Origin: an uncultured Bacteroidota bacterium
GTDB lineage: Bacteria; Bacteroidota; Bacteroidia; UKL13-3
Direction: 5' to 3'
NCBI GenBank assembly: GCA_903898215.1
Contig: CAIUEQ010000389.1
Coordinates: forward strand, 1 to 9,701
DNA: 9,701 nt
Positions 1-7,485 of this stretch are shown here, piece by piece. Both the position numbers and the translations under genes were made by a program. The notes under the pieces were generated by a model. The model saw only the letters and a program-made list of their open reading frames with translations, had not been told where the DNA came from and did not search any database. Each line of letters begins with the position of its first letter. The stretch's first letter is position 1.

Positions 1-59
1 AAAAATTTGTCGGAGAGGATAAACTGTAAATTATAATTTGTCCGGTACTTTAAAAATAA

Positions 60-719
60 TTACAAATTCTTCGCAATTTCTTTCAGAAAAGTATTTTCCA
101 TCAACTGTTTTTCGGAACCGTTTTTTGCAATATGTACTATCACTTTTGCCAATTGAACTGAGCTGATAACCATTGCAGGATAAAGCAATTCAAGGATTGG
201 GAAAAATGGAATCATGATTTTATTTGAGAACGCAGTATTTGGATTCTTGTGTATAGGTTTTATTCCTCCGGGCCGCACAATAAATAATTTTTTGAAAGAC
301 ATTTTCAGTAAAGCATTTTCAGCTTTTCCTTTCACACGAGCAAAAATGGTTTTGCTTTTTTCAGAACTATCTGCACCCATTCCACTCAAAAACAAGAATG
401 TCATTTCAGGATTTACTTTCTCAACAGCATTTGCTGCAGCTATTGTATAATCATAAGTGATTGTTTGATATTCCTCTTTGCTTACTTGTGACTGTGAAAT
501 TCCTAAACACCATAAAAATGCATCATGTTTTTTAATTACATCAGACAGAGTTGAATAATCCAAAAAGTTTTGATGGATGATGGTTTTTATTTTGGGATGT
601 TGCAATGAAAGCGGCCTGCGAACGATAGCAGTGATCTCTTCAATGGTTTCATCTAATATAGCTTGGCGTAAAACTTCTGCTCCAACTAATCCGGTTGCGC
701 CTGTTACAATTATTTTCAT
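60..719 (-). CDS. NAD(P)-binding atypical SDR-fold protein (HTATIP2/YbjT-like)
   Basis: This is a 219-residue Rossmann-fold protein, probably cytoplasmic. The N-terminus MKIIVTGATGLVGAEVL carries the dinucleotide-binding GxxGxxG motif at residues 7-13, followed by a basic pair (RR, 34-35) after the second strand, which would suit NADP. The end of the next-but-one strand is FLWCLGISQS (68-77), and LFLSGMGAD (109-117) holds the usual Ser. Where classical SDRs have YxxxK, this protein reads FARVK (126-130), so the Tyr is Phe and only the Lys remains. VRPGGI (148-153) follows, as in atypical SDRs. Length and layout match the small HTATIP2/YbjT-like NAD(P)H-binding proteins; the substrate is unknown and the role may be sensing or binding rather than catalysis. 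The start is an ATG with no competing upstream start. It lies 74 bp after the SDR gene upstream on the same strand; the two are not obviously one pathway. Confidence 0.85.
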   Translation of the reverse strand: MKIIVTGATGLVGAEVLRQAILDETIEEITAIVRRPLSLQHPKIKTIIHQNFLDYSTLSDVIKKHDAFLWCLGISQSQVSKEEYQTITYDYTIAAANAVEKVNPEMTFLFLSGMGADSSEKSKTIFARVKGKAENALLKMSFKKLFIVRPGGIKPIHKNPNTAFSNKIMIPFFPILELLYPAMVISSVQLAKVIVHIAKNGSEKQLMENTFLKEIAKNL

Positions 720-793
720 GGAAATATTTTACAATGGGTTTGAGGAAACGTATTTAATTGAAATACATTTTTATTGATTTCAAAAAAAAACGA

Positions 794-1552
794 TTACATA
801 AACACACCGCCTGTTGCTTCAATTCTTTGTCCGGTAATCCATTTTGCTTCATCCGAACATAAAAATGCGATGATGCCTCCAATATCATTTGCTACTCCGG
901 TTCTTCCTAAAGCAGTATTTGCTGCGATCATATTTTTTAGCTGAGGATTGTTGCGTATGGCAGCATTGTTAAAATCAGTTTCGATGGCTCCAGGAGCAAG
1001 TACGTTCACATTAATTCCTCTTGCGCCAAGTTCTTTTGCAAGATATTTTGTGAACACTTCGATGGCACCTTTCATAGAAGCATAAATAGAATAACCAGGA
1101 TTTGAAAATCGGGTAGTTCCACTTGATAAATTGATAATGCTTCCTTGATCATTGATGATAGCCAATATTTTTTGAGTTAAAAAATACACGCCTTTAAAAT
1201 GTACATTTAAGAGTTTATCAAAATCCTCTTCGGTTGCTTCTGTAAATGGAATAGTAGCTCCAAATCCGGCATTGTTAATTAGAAAATCAAATTTTTCGGT
1301 TTGCCATTTATCTTTTAAAGTTTGTGAAACTTGAGCAATAAAATCACCGAAAGAACTAGTGTTACCAACGTCTAATTTTAGTGCGACAGCTTTTCTTCCC
1401 ATCGATTCAATTTCAGAAACAACAGCATTTGCATCATCAATTTTTGTATTGTAAGTGATGATTACATCAATTCCTTTTTCTGCTAAACGTATTGCCGAAT
1501 TCTTTCCAAGTCCTCGGCTTCCTCCGGTTATTAATGCTATTTTATTTGTCAT
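794..1552 (-). CDS. Classical SDR family oxidoreductase (FabG-like)
   Basis: This 252-residue protein has the full classical short-chain dehydrogenase/reductase pattern: TGGSRGLG (9-16) for cofactor binding, NNAG (93-96), catalytic Asn116 in LLNVHFKG, Ser144 in INLSSG, and Tyr157/Lys161 in YASMK, then APGAIETDF (186-194) and a C-terminal ITGQRIEATGG. The catalytic Asn-Ser-Tyr-Lys set is complete, so an active NAD(P)(H)-dependent oxidoreductase is expected. Arg13 in the glycine motif favours NADP(H). The family includes 3-oxoacyl-ACP reductases and sugar or alcohol dehydrogenases, and the sequence alone does not decide the substrate. No acyl carrier protein or fatty acid synthesis gene is nearby, so I do not call it fabG. 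The ATG start is followed directly by the conserved first strand. The gap to the upstream GH92 gene is 62 bp and holds an imperfect 7-bp repeat. Confidence 0.93.
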   Translation of the reverse strand: MTNKIALITGGSRGLGKNSAIRLAEKGIDVIITYNTKIDDANAVVSEIESMGRKAVALKLDVGNTSSFGDFIAQVSQTLKDKWQTEKFDFLINNAGFGATIPFTEATEEDFDKLLNVHFKGVYFLTQKILAIINDQGSIINLSSGTTRFSNPGYSIYASMKGAIEVFTKYLAKELGARGINVNVLAPGAIETDFNNAAIRNNPQLKNMIAANTALGRTGVANDIGGIIAFLCSDEAKWITGQRIEATGGVFM

Positions 1553-1568
1553 ATATTTTATTTTTTTT

Positions 1569-1611
1569 CTATTATTCTATTAACCTCTAACTAATAACTA
1601 TTAATCAATAA
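1569..1611. repeat. Imperfect 7-bp tandem repeat between GH92 and SDR genes
   Basis: On the plus strand the stretch breaks into consecutive heptamers beginning at 1577, 1584, 1591, 1598 and 1605. Units such as CTATTAA and CTAATAA all end in AA, with CTATTAA occurring twice. A looser, slightly longer related unit (CTATTATT) precedes them at 1569. The tract fills most of the gap between the GH92 stop and the SDR start, so it lies in the likely 5' region of the SDR gene. It is low-complexity AT-rich DNA and may be a slippage product with no function. Confidence 0.5.
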
Positions 1612-1614
1612 CTT

Positions 1615-4536
1615 TTATTTCACTTCCACTTCATCAATAAAAATATAAGCTTTACCACCGGCACCTGGATGCCAATCGGGAATAGTTCCATAATTAACAG
1701 CTCTAACTTTTAAATGTTTTCCTTTTACTTTTTGTGTCAATTTTAATTCGAAATTTTTTATCTGAAGGTTTTTATTTTCGATTTCCATTTCTTCTTTCAA
1801 ATTGTTTGAAATAGAAACGTTTTCAATATTTCCAATTGAAGTAAAATTGATACCGTCATCTGAAATATAGTACTCAACTTTCACCGGAAAAAATATCCAT
1901 GCACGCATATCTTGTAAAAAAGTTGCGGATATTGTTTTGACCTCTTTCTCGTTTTTAAAATCGATCACTGCTTCAAAATCTTTTTCCCAAAACCCTTGCC
2001 AATAGCCTTTGCGCCAATTTAAATCTCCATGCAAACCATCAATAATTGCATCATCACCACCGGCAGAATATTGCTTCGAGTAATTGCCTTTTATAGAAAC
2101 ACTCCAATTGTTTTCTTTCAAATGATAAGAACCTTTTGTAAAACTGCTGCTGTCTTTTAAATACATCGCAAAAGCAGAAATTGTAGCAGATGAATGAATG
2201 TAAAATGGACTCAAATATTCTTTGTTTTTTTGATCATTGATTGCATAAAATACTTTACAATTATTTTGCAATGAATGTATGGTGATGAGTAAACTATCGG
2301 TAAATGTTTGCTTTTCAGTTTCGATAACAGTTGTTGGTATAAGCAGTTTAATTGCTGGTTTAGCAGTGATTTTTATTTCAGCACCACTTGAAAAATTTTT
2401 GTCGTTAGTTTTTTCTGATAAAATAAATTCGAGTTCTGATACCATACTTTTTGATGCGTTGAATAATTCAGCATGATGCAGCGTAGTGAATTTTTTATCA
2501 GCATGATTAAGGATAATTTGTTTGATATAATGATCTTTTGCCTGGTTATGTTTTGCTGTGATGATCAAAAATTTATTATCGTCTGTACGAATAGTAACCT
2601 CATCAAAAAGGGGAGTGGTAACTTGATATTCGTCACTTCCCGGGCATACTGCGTATAAACCCATCGCGCTCATCACATACCACGCACTCATTTGTCCGCA
2701 GTCTTCATTTCCTGCCAAACCATCGGGAGCATTTTTATATAATTCGGTAAGAATCTGAAAAGTTTTGTCTTGAGTTTTTGATGACTTGTCAACATAATTA
2801 TATAAATATGCCATATGATGACTCGGTTCATTTCCATGTGCATACTGACCAATTAATCCTGTAATATCTGCCTGATCGCGGCCTGAAGTTTTTGATGAAA
2901 CAGAAAATAGTTCATCCAATTTTTTCTCGAATGCAAATTCTCCGCCATGAAATTTTATTAAAGAATTTATTTCATGAGGTACAAAAAAACTGTACTGCCA
3001 TGCGTTTGCTTCTGTGTAATTATTATTCACTTCAAACGGATCGAATGGTTTATACCAACCACCATTTTTGCGAGCACGCATCAATCCATATTGTGGGTCA
3101 AATAAATTTTTCCATCCCTGAGAATGTTGTTCAAATTCTTTTTTATCGTTTGATAATTGAGCAATACACCAATCGTCATAAGCATATTCTAAAGTTTTAG
3201 AAACCGATTCGTGCTCATCATCAGCCGACAAATAATTATTTTTATTGAATTGTGGCAAACCATAATGATTCCAGCTGGCACTTTTTTTTATGGCTTCAAT
3301 GGCAAGTTTACTATCGAAATTTCTAATTCCTTTTGCATAAGCATCAGCAATAACCGACACCGAGTGATAGCCAATCATGCAATCTGTTTCGTTTGACGAA
3401 AGTTCCCAAACAGGCAATCTACCGCCATATTCATATTGCTTTAAAAATGTTTTGATAAAATCAAGATTTCTGTTTCGCTGAACAATATTATAAAGCGGAT
3501 GTGCCGCACGAAAAGTATCCCACAATGAAAATACTGAATAATAAATAAAGGAATCGGCTTCGTGAACATTCAAATCTCTTCCGCGATAGCGACTATCAAT
3601 ATCGCTGTAAGTATTTGGCTGAATGAAGGTATGGTATAAAGCAGTATAAAAAATAATTTGTTGCTCGTTTGTTCCTCCTTTTACCTGAATTTTTCCAAGC
3701 TCAGTATTCCAGTTTGCTTCAGTAAATTGTTTCAATACATCAAAAGAAAAAACCGGGATTTCCATTTTCATATTTTTATTTGCTCCTTCATAATCAACAG
3801 GACTCAAAGAAACTTTTACCTGAATAGATTCGCCTTTTTTAACATTGAAAGAAAAAGCTGCCTGTGTTTGCATCGAATCAAGTGAAACAAGTTTGCTGTC
3901 GATAAAACTTTTCTCAAACTCAATTCTAAAATACCACCTCTTATCTTTTGCCCATGCACTGGCTCTTCTAAAGCCTTCAATCGTATGGTCGTTGATAATT
4001 CTGATCTTTCCATCGATGAGTTTATCACGATGAAGGAGATCAAGAATAAAATTTACTCTACCGCTTTTATTAAAAGTATATTTATGTAATGCTGCGTGAA
4101 CACTTGCAATGAGTTTTACATCAATATCATCATCATCAAGTTTTACAGCATAATAACCGGCATGTGCATTTTCATTTGCATGAGAGAAATGAGATGAATA
4201 AATATTTTTATCAAAGGATATTTCACCCATCATAGGCATAATCATTACATCACCATAATCGCTGCAACCTGTGCCACTTAAATGTGTGTGAGAGATACCA
4301 TAAATTACGGAGTCGGAGAAATGATAACCACTGCAACCATCCCAGCCATCGAGGCGAGTATCCGGACTAACCTGAACCATTCCAAAAGGAGATGTTGCGC
4401 CAGGAAAAGTATGACCATGTCCACCGGTTCCAATAAAAGGATTAACGATTTTTGAATAATCGGTTTGTTGTGCAACTACTGAAAACTGAAAATAGAATAG
4501 GAGTATAGCTGTTGAAAAAAGTTTGTAAAATCTCAT
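1615..4536 (-). CDS. Secreted GH92 family alpha-mannosidase-like glycosidase with C-terminal CHB_HEX_C and discoidin-like modules
   Basis: This 973-residue exported enzyme has a signal peptide at about 1-22 (cleavage likely at VVA|QQ) and no lipobox Cys. The GH92 region spans about 28-700: VNPFIGTGGHGHTFPGATSP (31-50), ISHTHLSGTGCSDYGD (81-96), SLWDTFRAAHP (337-347), TEANAWQY (508-515) with the conserved Glu509, GNEPSHH (568-574) and GNEDCGQMSAWYV (609-621). These are hallmark blocks of the calcium-dependent inverting exo-alpha-mannosidases of GH92. About 735-805 resembles the chitobiase/hexosaminidase C-terminal domain, and about 808-973 is a discoidin-like tail of the GDDAIIDGLHG...NWRKGYWQG type also seen on Bacteroidota GH20 enzymes. 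It probably trims alpha-mannose from glycans in the periplasm or outside the cell; linkage preference is not readable. The frame stays open to a TTG at 4551, but ATG at 4536 begins directly before the signal peptide and is preferred. No SusC/SusD pair is in the window. Confidence 0.93.
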   Translation of the reverse strand: MRFYKLFSTAILLFYFQFSVVAQQTDYSKIVNPFIGTGGHGHTFPGATSPFGMVQVSPDTRLDGWDGCSGYHFSDSVIYGISHTHLSGTGCSDYGDVMIMPMMGEISFDKNIYSSHFSHANENAHAGYYAVKLDDDDIDVKLIASVHAALHKYTFNKSGRVNFILDLLHRDKLIDGKIRIINDHTIEGFRRASAWAKDKRWYFRIEFEKSFIDSKLVSLDSMQTQAAFSFNVKKGESIQVKVSLSPVDYEGANKNMKMEIPVFSFDVLKQFTEANWNTELGKIQVKGGTNEQQIIFYTALYHTFIQPNTYSDIDSRYRGRDLNVHEADSFIYYSVFSLWDTFRAAHPLYNIVQRNRNLDFIKTFLKQYEYGGRLPVWELSSNETDCMIGYHSVSVIADAYAKGIRNFDSKLAIEAIKKSASWNHYGLPQFNKNNYLSADDEHESVSKTLEYAYDDWCIAQLSNDKKEFEQHSQGWKNLFDPQYGLMRARKNGGWYKPFDPFEVNNNYTEANAWQYSFFVPHEINSLIKFHGGEFAFEKKLDELFSVSSKTSGRDQADITGLIGQYAHGNEPSHHMAYLYNYVDKSSKTQDKTFQILTELYKNAPDGLAGNEDCGQMSAWYVMSAMGLYAVCPGSDEYQVTTPLFDEVTIRTDDNKFLIITAKHNQAKDHYIKQIILNHADKKFTTLHHAELFNASKSMVSELEFILSEKTNDKNFSSGAEIKITAKPAIKLLIPTTVIETEKQTFTDSLLITIHSLQNNCKVFYAINDQKNKEYLSPFYIHSSATISAFAMYLKDSSSFTKGSYHLKENNWSVSIKGNYSKQYSAGGDDAIIDGLHGDLNWRKGYWQGFWEKDFEAVIDFKNEKEVKTISATFLQDMRAWIFFPVKVEYYISDDGINFTSIGNIENVSISNNLKEEMEIENKNLQIKNFELKLTQKVKGKHLKVRAVNYGTIPDWHPGAGGKAYIFIDEVEVK

Positions 4537-4623
4537 CAAACAAAGCAACAAAAAATATTGATAAAAGTATTCGAATTTTTATGACTGATTTTAATTAATT
4601 GACATGATTTAAAAAAAAATACT

Positions 4624-5175
4624 TTATAAAATCCACGGTAAACTTAAAAATATCACACCGAAAATAATATAGAGAAAAGGGGAGTAGAGATTAGGTTTAA
4701 TGTCTTTAGTTTTTAAGTCATTGATGATCTCATCAAATAGTTCTTTATTTTCCTTATTCACCATTTTTATTCGACCATTTCCAAACCATGATTTTGAAGT
4801 TACCGCTATTTCGAGAACAGGTTCTTTAATTTTAATAGAATTAATTGTTAGTTCAAAAATATAATTTCTCTGGTTCAGGCATTCGAAAATATTTTTATGG
4901 AGGTCATCGCTGTTTGCAGCAATCACTGTATATTCTCTTATCGTAAAAAATCTGTAACCTAAAAGTACAATCAATAATATTGGAAGAAAATAATCATAAA
5001 AATTCAGGTAATGACCTCTGATAATTATAGGAATAAAAAACAAAGCAAAAAATAAAAGAAACCATCGGTGGTTAAATATCAAAGGTCTCTTACGTATTAA
5101 AATTGTTAATCCAATTAATATAAATACAATTGGAGCTGTAAAAGAAACACTGAAATAATCTAATGATTGATTCAT
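4624..5175 (-). CDS. Hypothetical membrane protein, four predicted helices
   Basis: I do not recognise a family for this 183-residue protein. Hydrophobic segments lie at about 12-27, 37-52, 61-77 and 166-182, so three helices sit near the N-terminus and one closes the C-terminus. Between them, about 80-163 is a soluble mixed-charge region with alternating hydrophobic residues (for example YIFELTINSIKIKEPVLEIAV, split across 105-125), suggesting a small beta-rich domain. Basic residues after helix 1 (RKR, 28-30) favour a cytoplasmic side there. Such a layout, a membrane hairpin plus a domain resembling a PH-like fold, is common in small bacterial membrane proteins, but that comparison is a guess. 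It starts at ATG and ends 87 bp before the GH92 start; the peptidase gene ends 69 bp upstream of it. A real gene is supported by the open frame, same-strand spacing and membrane-protein composition. Confidence 0.75.
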   Translation of the reverse strand: MNQSLDYFSVSFTAPIVFILIGLTILIRKRPLIFNHRWFLLFFALFFIPIIIRGHYLNFYDYFLPILLIVLLGYRFFTIREYTVIAANSDDLHKNIFECLNQRNYIFELTINSIKIKEPVLEIAVTSKSWFGNGRIKMVNKENKELFDEIINDLKTKDIKPNLYSPFLYIIFGVIFLSLPWIL

Positions 5176-5244
5176 ACTTTTGGTTTTTAAAACACTGTTA
5201 CTTTACAATATGTGTTTGCCTGATAATTCAGTTTAAAAAACTTT

Positions 5245-7305
5245 TTACTTCAACCAATTATCCAACCACTCAAAATATACGCGTTGCCAAAGTACTGAAT
5301 TTTGTGGTTTTGTTACCCAATGGTTCTCATCAGGAAAATACAAGAAACGACTTTTCAATCCTTTCAGCTGAGCTGCGGTAAAGGCTTCCATTCCTTGTGT
5401 TACTGGAACTCTGAAATCTTTTTCGTTATGAATAACTAATATTGGTTGATCCCAATTTTGTACAAATTTGTGAGGTGATTGATCGTAATTTTTTGGATGA
5501 GGAGTACTCCAATACGAACCTTTATTATCATTATTTGCAAACCACATTTCTTCAGTACTTCCATACCAACTGTCCATGTCAAACATACCACAATGAGCTA
5601 CAAAAGCATGAAAACGTTTTTGGTGATTTCCTGCAAGCCAATATACCGAAAATCCTCCGAAGCTTGCACCAACAGCACCACGCTTATCTTTTGCCACAAA
5701 AGTTTCTTTCGATACTTCATCGATGGCACTTAAATAATCACGCATACATTGTCCGCCATAATCGCCAATAATTTCATCATTCCACTCACTTCCAAAACCA
5801 GGCAATCCTCTGCGATTTGGAGCAACAACTATATAACCATTGTTTGCCATCAATTGGAAATTCCAACGATATGAAAAGAACTGGCTAACCATACTTTGTG
5901 GTCCGCCTTGGCAATACAATAATGTTGGATATCGTTTTTGAGGATTAAAATTTGGAGGATAAATTACCCAGGTAAGCATTTGTTTTCCATCGCTTGTTGG
6001 GATCATTCTCTTTTCTACTCTACCTAATGAAACAGTTCCCCAAAGATCTTTATTGGTAAATGAAAGTTGAGATTCCGTGCCATTACTACTGATGTTGAAT
6101 AATTCCGTTGGCATGCTCATGGTTTGTTTAGCACCCACCATCATAAAAGTTTTTTTATCAGGTGATGAAACTGATAATGCAATATAATCGTGATCACCTT
6201 TTGTTACTTCTTCAATTTCTTTATAAATAGCACCACTCTTTTTTACTTTTTCATCTGAAGAAAAAACATTTTGAGTAGCATTTATTTGAGCGATAAAATA
6301 AAGTGTAGCTTCATTTCCTGTATACTGACTCCATTGAAAAGTTTCAACCGGGTAATCAAATTTTTCGGTTACATCAATCAATTTTTTATCAGCAAAATAA
6401 TAAACCATCATACGGTTTTTATCAGCTTCGTAACCGATGCGTCTCATGCTCAACCAACCAATTTTTTTTCCATCTGGAGCAAACTGTGGATTTTGATCGT
6501 AGCCGGTATTTTGTTCTGTTAAATTTTGTGTGTATTTTGTATCGATATGATAAATATAAATATCAGAATTTGTACTTACTGCTTCAGGTGTTCCTGTCAT
6601 TTTTTTGGAGGTGTATGCTAACATTTTACCATCAAAACTCCAGCTGTATTGCTCATCTCCACCAAAAGGTTGAAGCGGTGCATCATACTTTTCTTCCTTC
6701 ATAATATCTGTTGCTTCTCCTGCAAGTTTACCGTCTGTGTATGGCGAAACAAACATATGGCTATACGAGTAATCGTGCCATGCATCCCAATGACGATAGA
6801 ATAACCCATCGATGATGCGTGCTTCTACCAAAGGTAAATCTGCATATTGTTCAGCAACTGTGCGGTCCAATTTTACATCAGCCGAATAGGCAATCATACT
6901 TAAATTTGGTGCGTATTTATAACTTCCAATACCTCCTTTTACAAAAGTGATTTGTGTTTTTGCCGAACCATCAAGGTTGATCTCAAACAATTGTACTTCA
7001 CTATTTATTGTTGAAAGAAATGAAATCTTTTTTCCATCTGGTCTCCACTTTGCATCAAAAGCATTTGTTGCATCGTCAGAAACTTGAGAAGGAGTTCCTC
7101 CGGCAGAAGCTATAGTGTAGATGTAATTTGTTCCCTTGTTTGCAGCAAGGTCGTATTTTTTCACTTCATACAAAACAGTTTTAGCATCGGGCGAAACTTG
7201 CGGATTATTTACTCTTCCAAGTTTAAATAATAATTCTGGAGTTAGTTTTTCTTGAGCAAATGAACTTAAGCTGATAAGCAAAAAGAGGTAAATGATTTTT
7301 TTCAT
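5245..7305 (-). CDS. dpp5: Secreted S9 family serine peptidase, dipeptidyl-peptidase 5-like
   Basis: This 686-residue prolyl-oligopeptidase-family enzyme would release short N-terminal peptides (dipeptides, if DPP5) from oligopeptides, probably in the periplasm. A signal peptide covers about 1-17 (cut near SFA|Q). Residues about 20-420 form the beta-propeller, with WD40-like PD40 repeats visible as NPQVSPDAKTVLY (34-46), AKWRPDGKKISFLS (85-98), WSFDGKMLAYTSKK (222-235) and NPQFAPDGKKIGWLS (272-286). The C-terminal alpha/beta hydrolase domain has YCQGGPQ (464-470) for the oxyanion region, nucleophile Ser548 in GASFGGF, Asp630 in NEKDFRVP and His662 in DENHWV, so the triad is intact. The ending FPDENHWVTKPQNS and the length closely fit the Porphyromonas-type DPP5 group as I recall it. 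The ATG start directly precedes the signal peptide. The 180 bp upstream (7306-7485) is very AT-rich; I see no clear TAnnTTTG promoter there. Confidence 0.93.
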   Translation of the reverse strand: MKKIIYLFLLISLSSFAQEKLTPELLFKLGRVNNPQVSPDAKTVLYEVKKYDLAANKGTNYIYTIASAGGTPSQVSDDATNAFDAKWRPDGKKISFLSTINSEVQLFEINLDGSAKTQITFVKGGIGSYKYAPNLSMIAYSADVKLDRTVAEQYADLPLVEARIIDGLFYRHWDAWHDYSYSHMFVSPYTDGKLAGEATDIMKEEKYDAPLQPFGGDEQYSWSFDGKMLAYTSKKMTGTPEAVSTNSDIYIYHIDTKYTQNLTEQNTGYDQNPQFAPDGKKIGWLSMRRIGYEADKNRMMVYYFADKKLIDVTEKFDYPVETFQWSQYTGNEATLYFIAQINATQNVFSSDEKVKKSGAIYKEIEEVTKGDHDYIALSVSSPDKKTFMMVGAKQTMSMPTELFNISSNGTESQLSFTNKDLWGTVSLGRVEKRMIPTSDGKQMLTWVIYPPNFNPQKRYPTLLYCQGGPQSMVSQFFSYRWNFQLMANNGYIVVAPNRRGLPGFGSEWNDEIIGDYGGQCMRDYLSAIDEVSKETFVAKDKRGAVGASFGGFSVYWLAGNHQKRFHAFVAHCGMFDMDSWYGSTEEMWFANNDNKGSYWSTPHPKNYDQSPHKFVQNWDQPILVIHNEKDFRVPVTQGMEAFTAAQLKGLKSRFLYFPDENHWVTKPQNSVLWQRVYFEWLDNWLK

Positions 7306-7485
7306 AATAGAAGAAATATTTAAAGCAATTTATAAATGTTTTTCAATAAAGAAACAGATACGATATTTATCATGCATTTTTTTTATCGTGAAACAATAAA
7401 AAAAGAGTTTAAAATAATTTACTAAAAATGATTTGCTTCTTTTATCAATCTTTAAAATTTGTGGCTTTGTGCTAAAGAAAAATAC

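Noticed and set aside
4..46. Two near-copies of AATTTGTCGG / AATTTGTCCGG at the left edge
   Set aside because: Only two short imperfect copies 32 bases apart in non-coding DNA at the window end; no gene or terminator can be supported in 1-59.
750..766. Six-bp inverted repeat GTATTT/AAATAC upstream of the first SDR-fold gene, beside a GAAACGTA (minus TACGTTTC) promoter-like motif
   Set aside because: Short AT-rich arms, one mismatch in the -7 motif and no -33 element at the right distance; too weak to call.
3816..4043. 75-codon minus-strand ORF within the GH92 gene
   Set aside because: It is another frame of the GH92 coding region, whose own frame is continuous and carries the family motifs.
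4537..4551. TTG start five codons upstream of the GH92 ATG
   Set aside because: The ATG at 4536 begins a normal basic n-region (MRFYK) of a signal peptide; the extension adds nothing recognisable.
5230..5246. AGTTT-AAA-AAACT hairpin followed by T on the plus strand
   Set aside because: The five-pair stem is almost all A-T, and no plus-strand gene ends there; in the minus orientation there is no T-tract, so it is not a credible peptidase terminator.
5442..5771. 109-codon plus-strand ORF opposite the peptidase gene
   Set aside because: It lies wholly antisense to the conserved catalytic part of the S9 peptidase, with low-complexity His/Gln-rich translation; a shadow frame. The other plus-strand ORFs inside minus-strand genes (for example 2892-3200 and 214-450) are rejected likewise.
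7336..7425. 29-codon plus-strand ORF in the gap before the peptidase
   Set aside because: It has mixed composition, no terminator after it and no promoter motif, and the gap is expected to hold the peptidase promoter; likely chance in AT-rich DNA.
7432..7469. TTTG ... TGGCTTTG promoter-like pair on the plus strand
   Set aside because: The spacer is about 26 bases, too long for the Bacteroidota promoter, the -7 element has a mismatch, and it would read only antisense into the phosphorylase gene.
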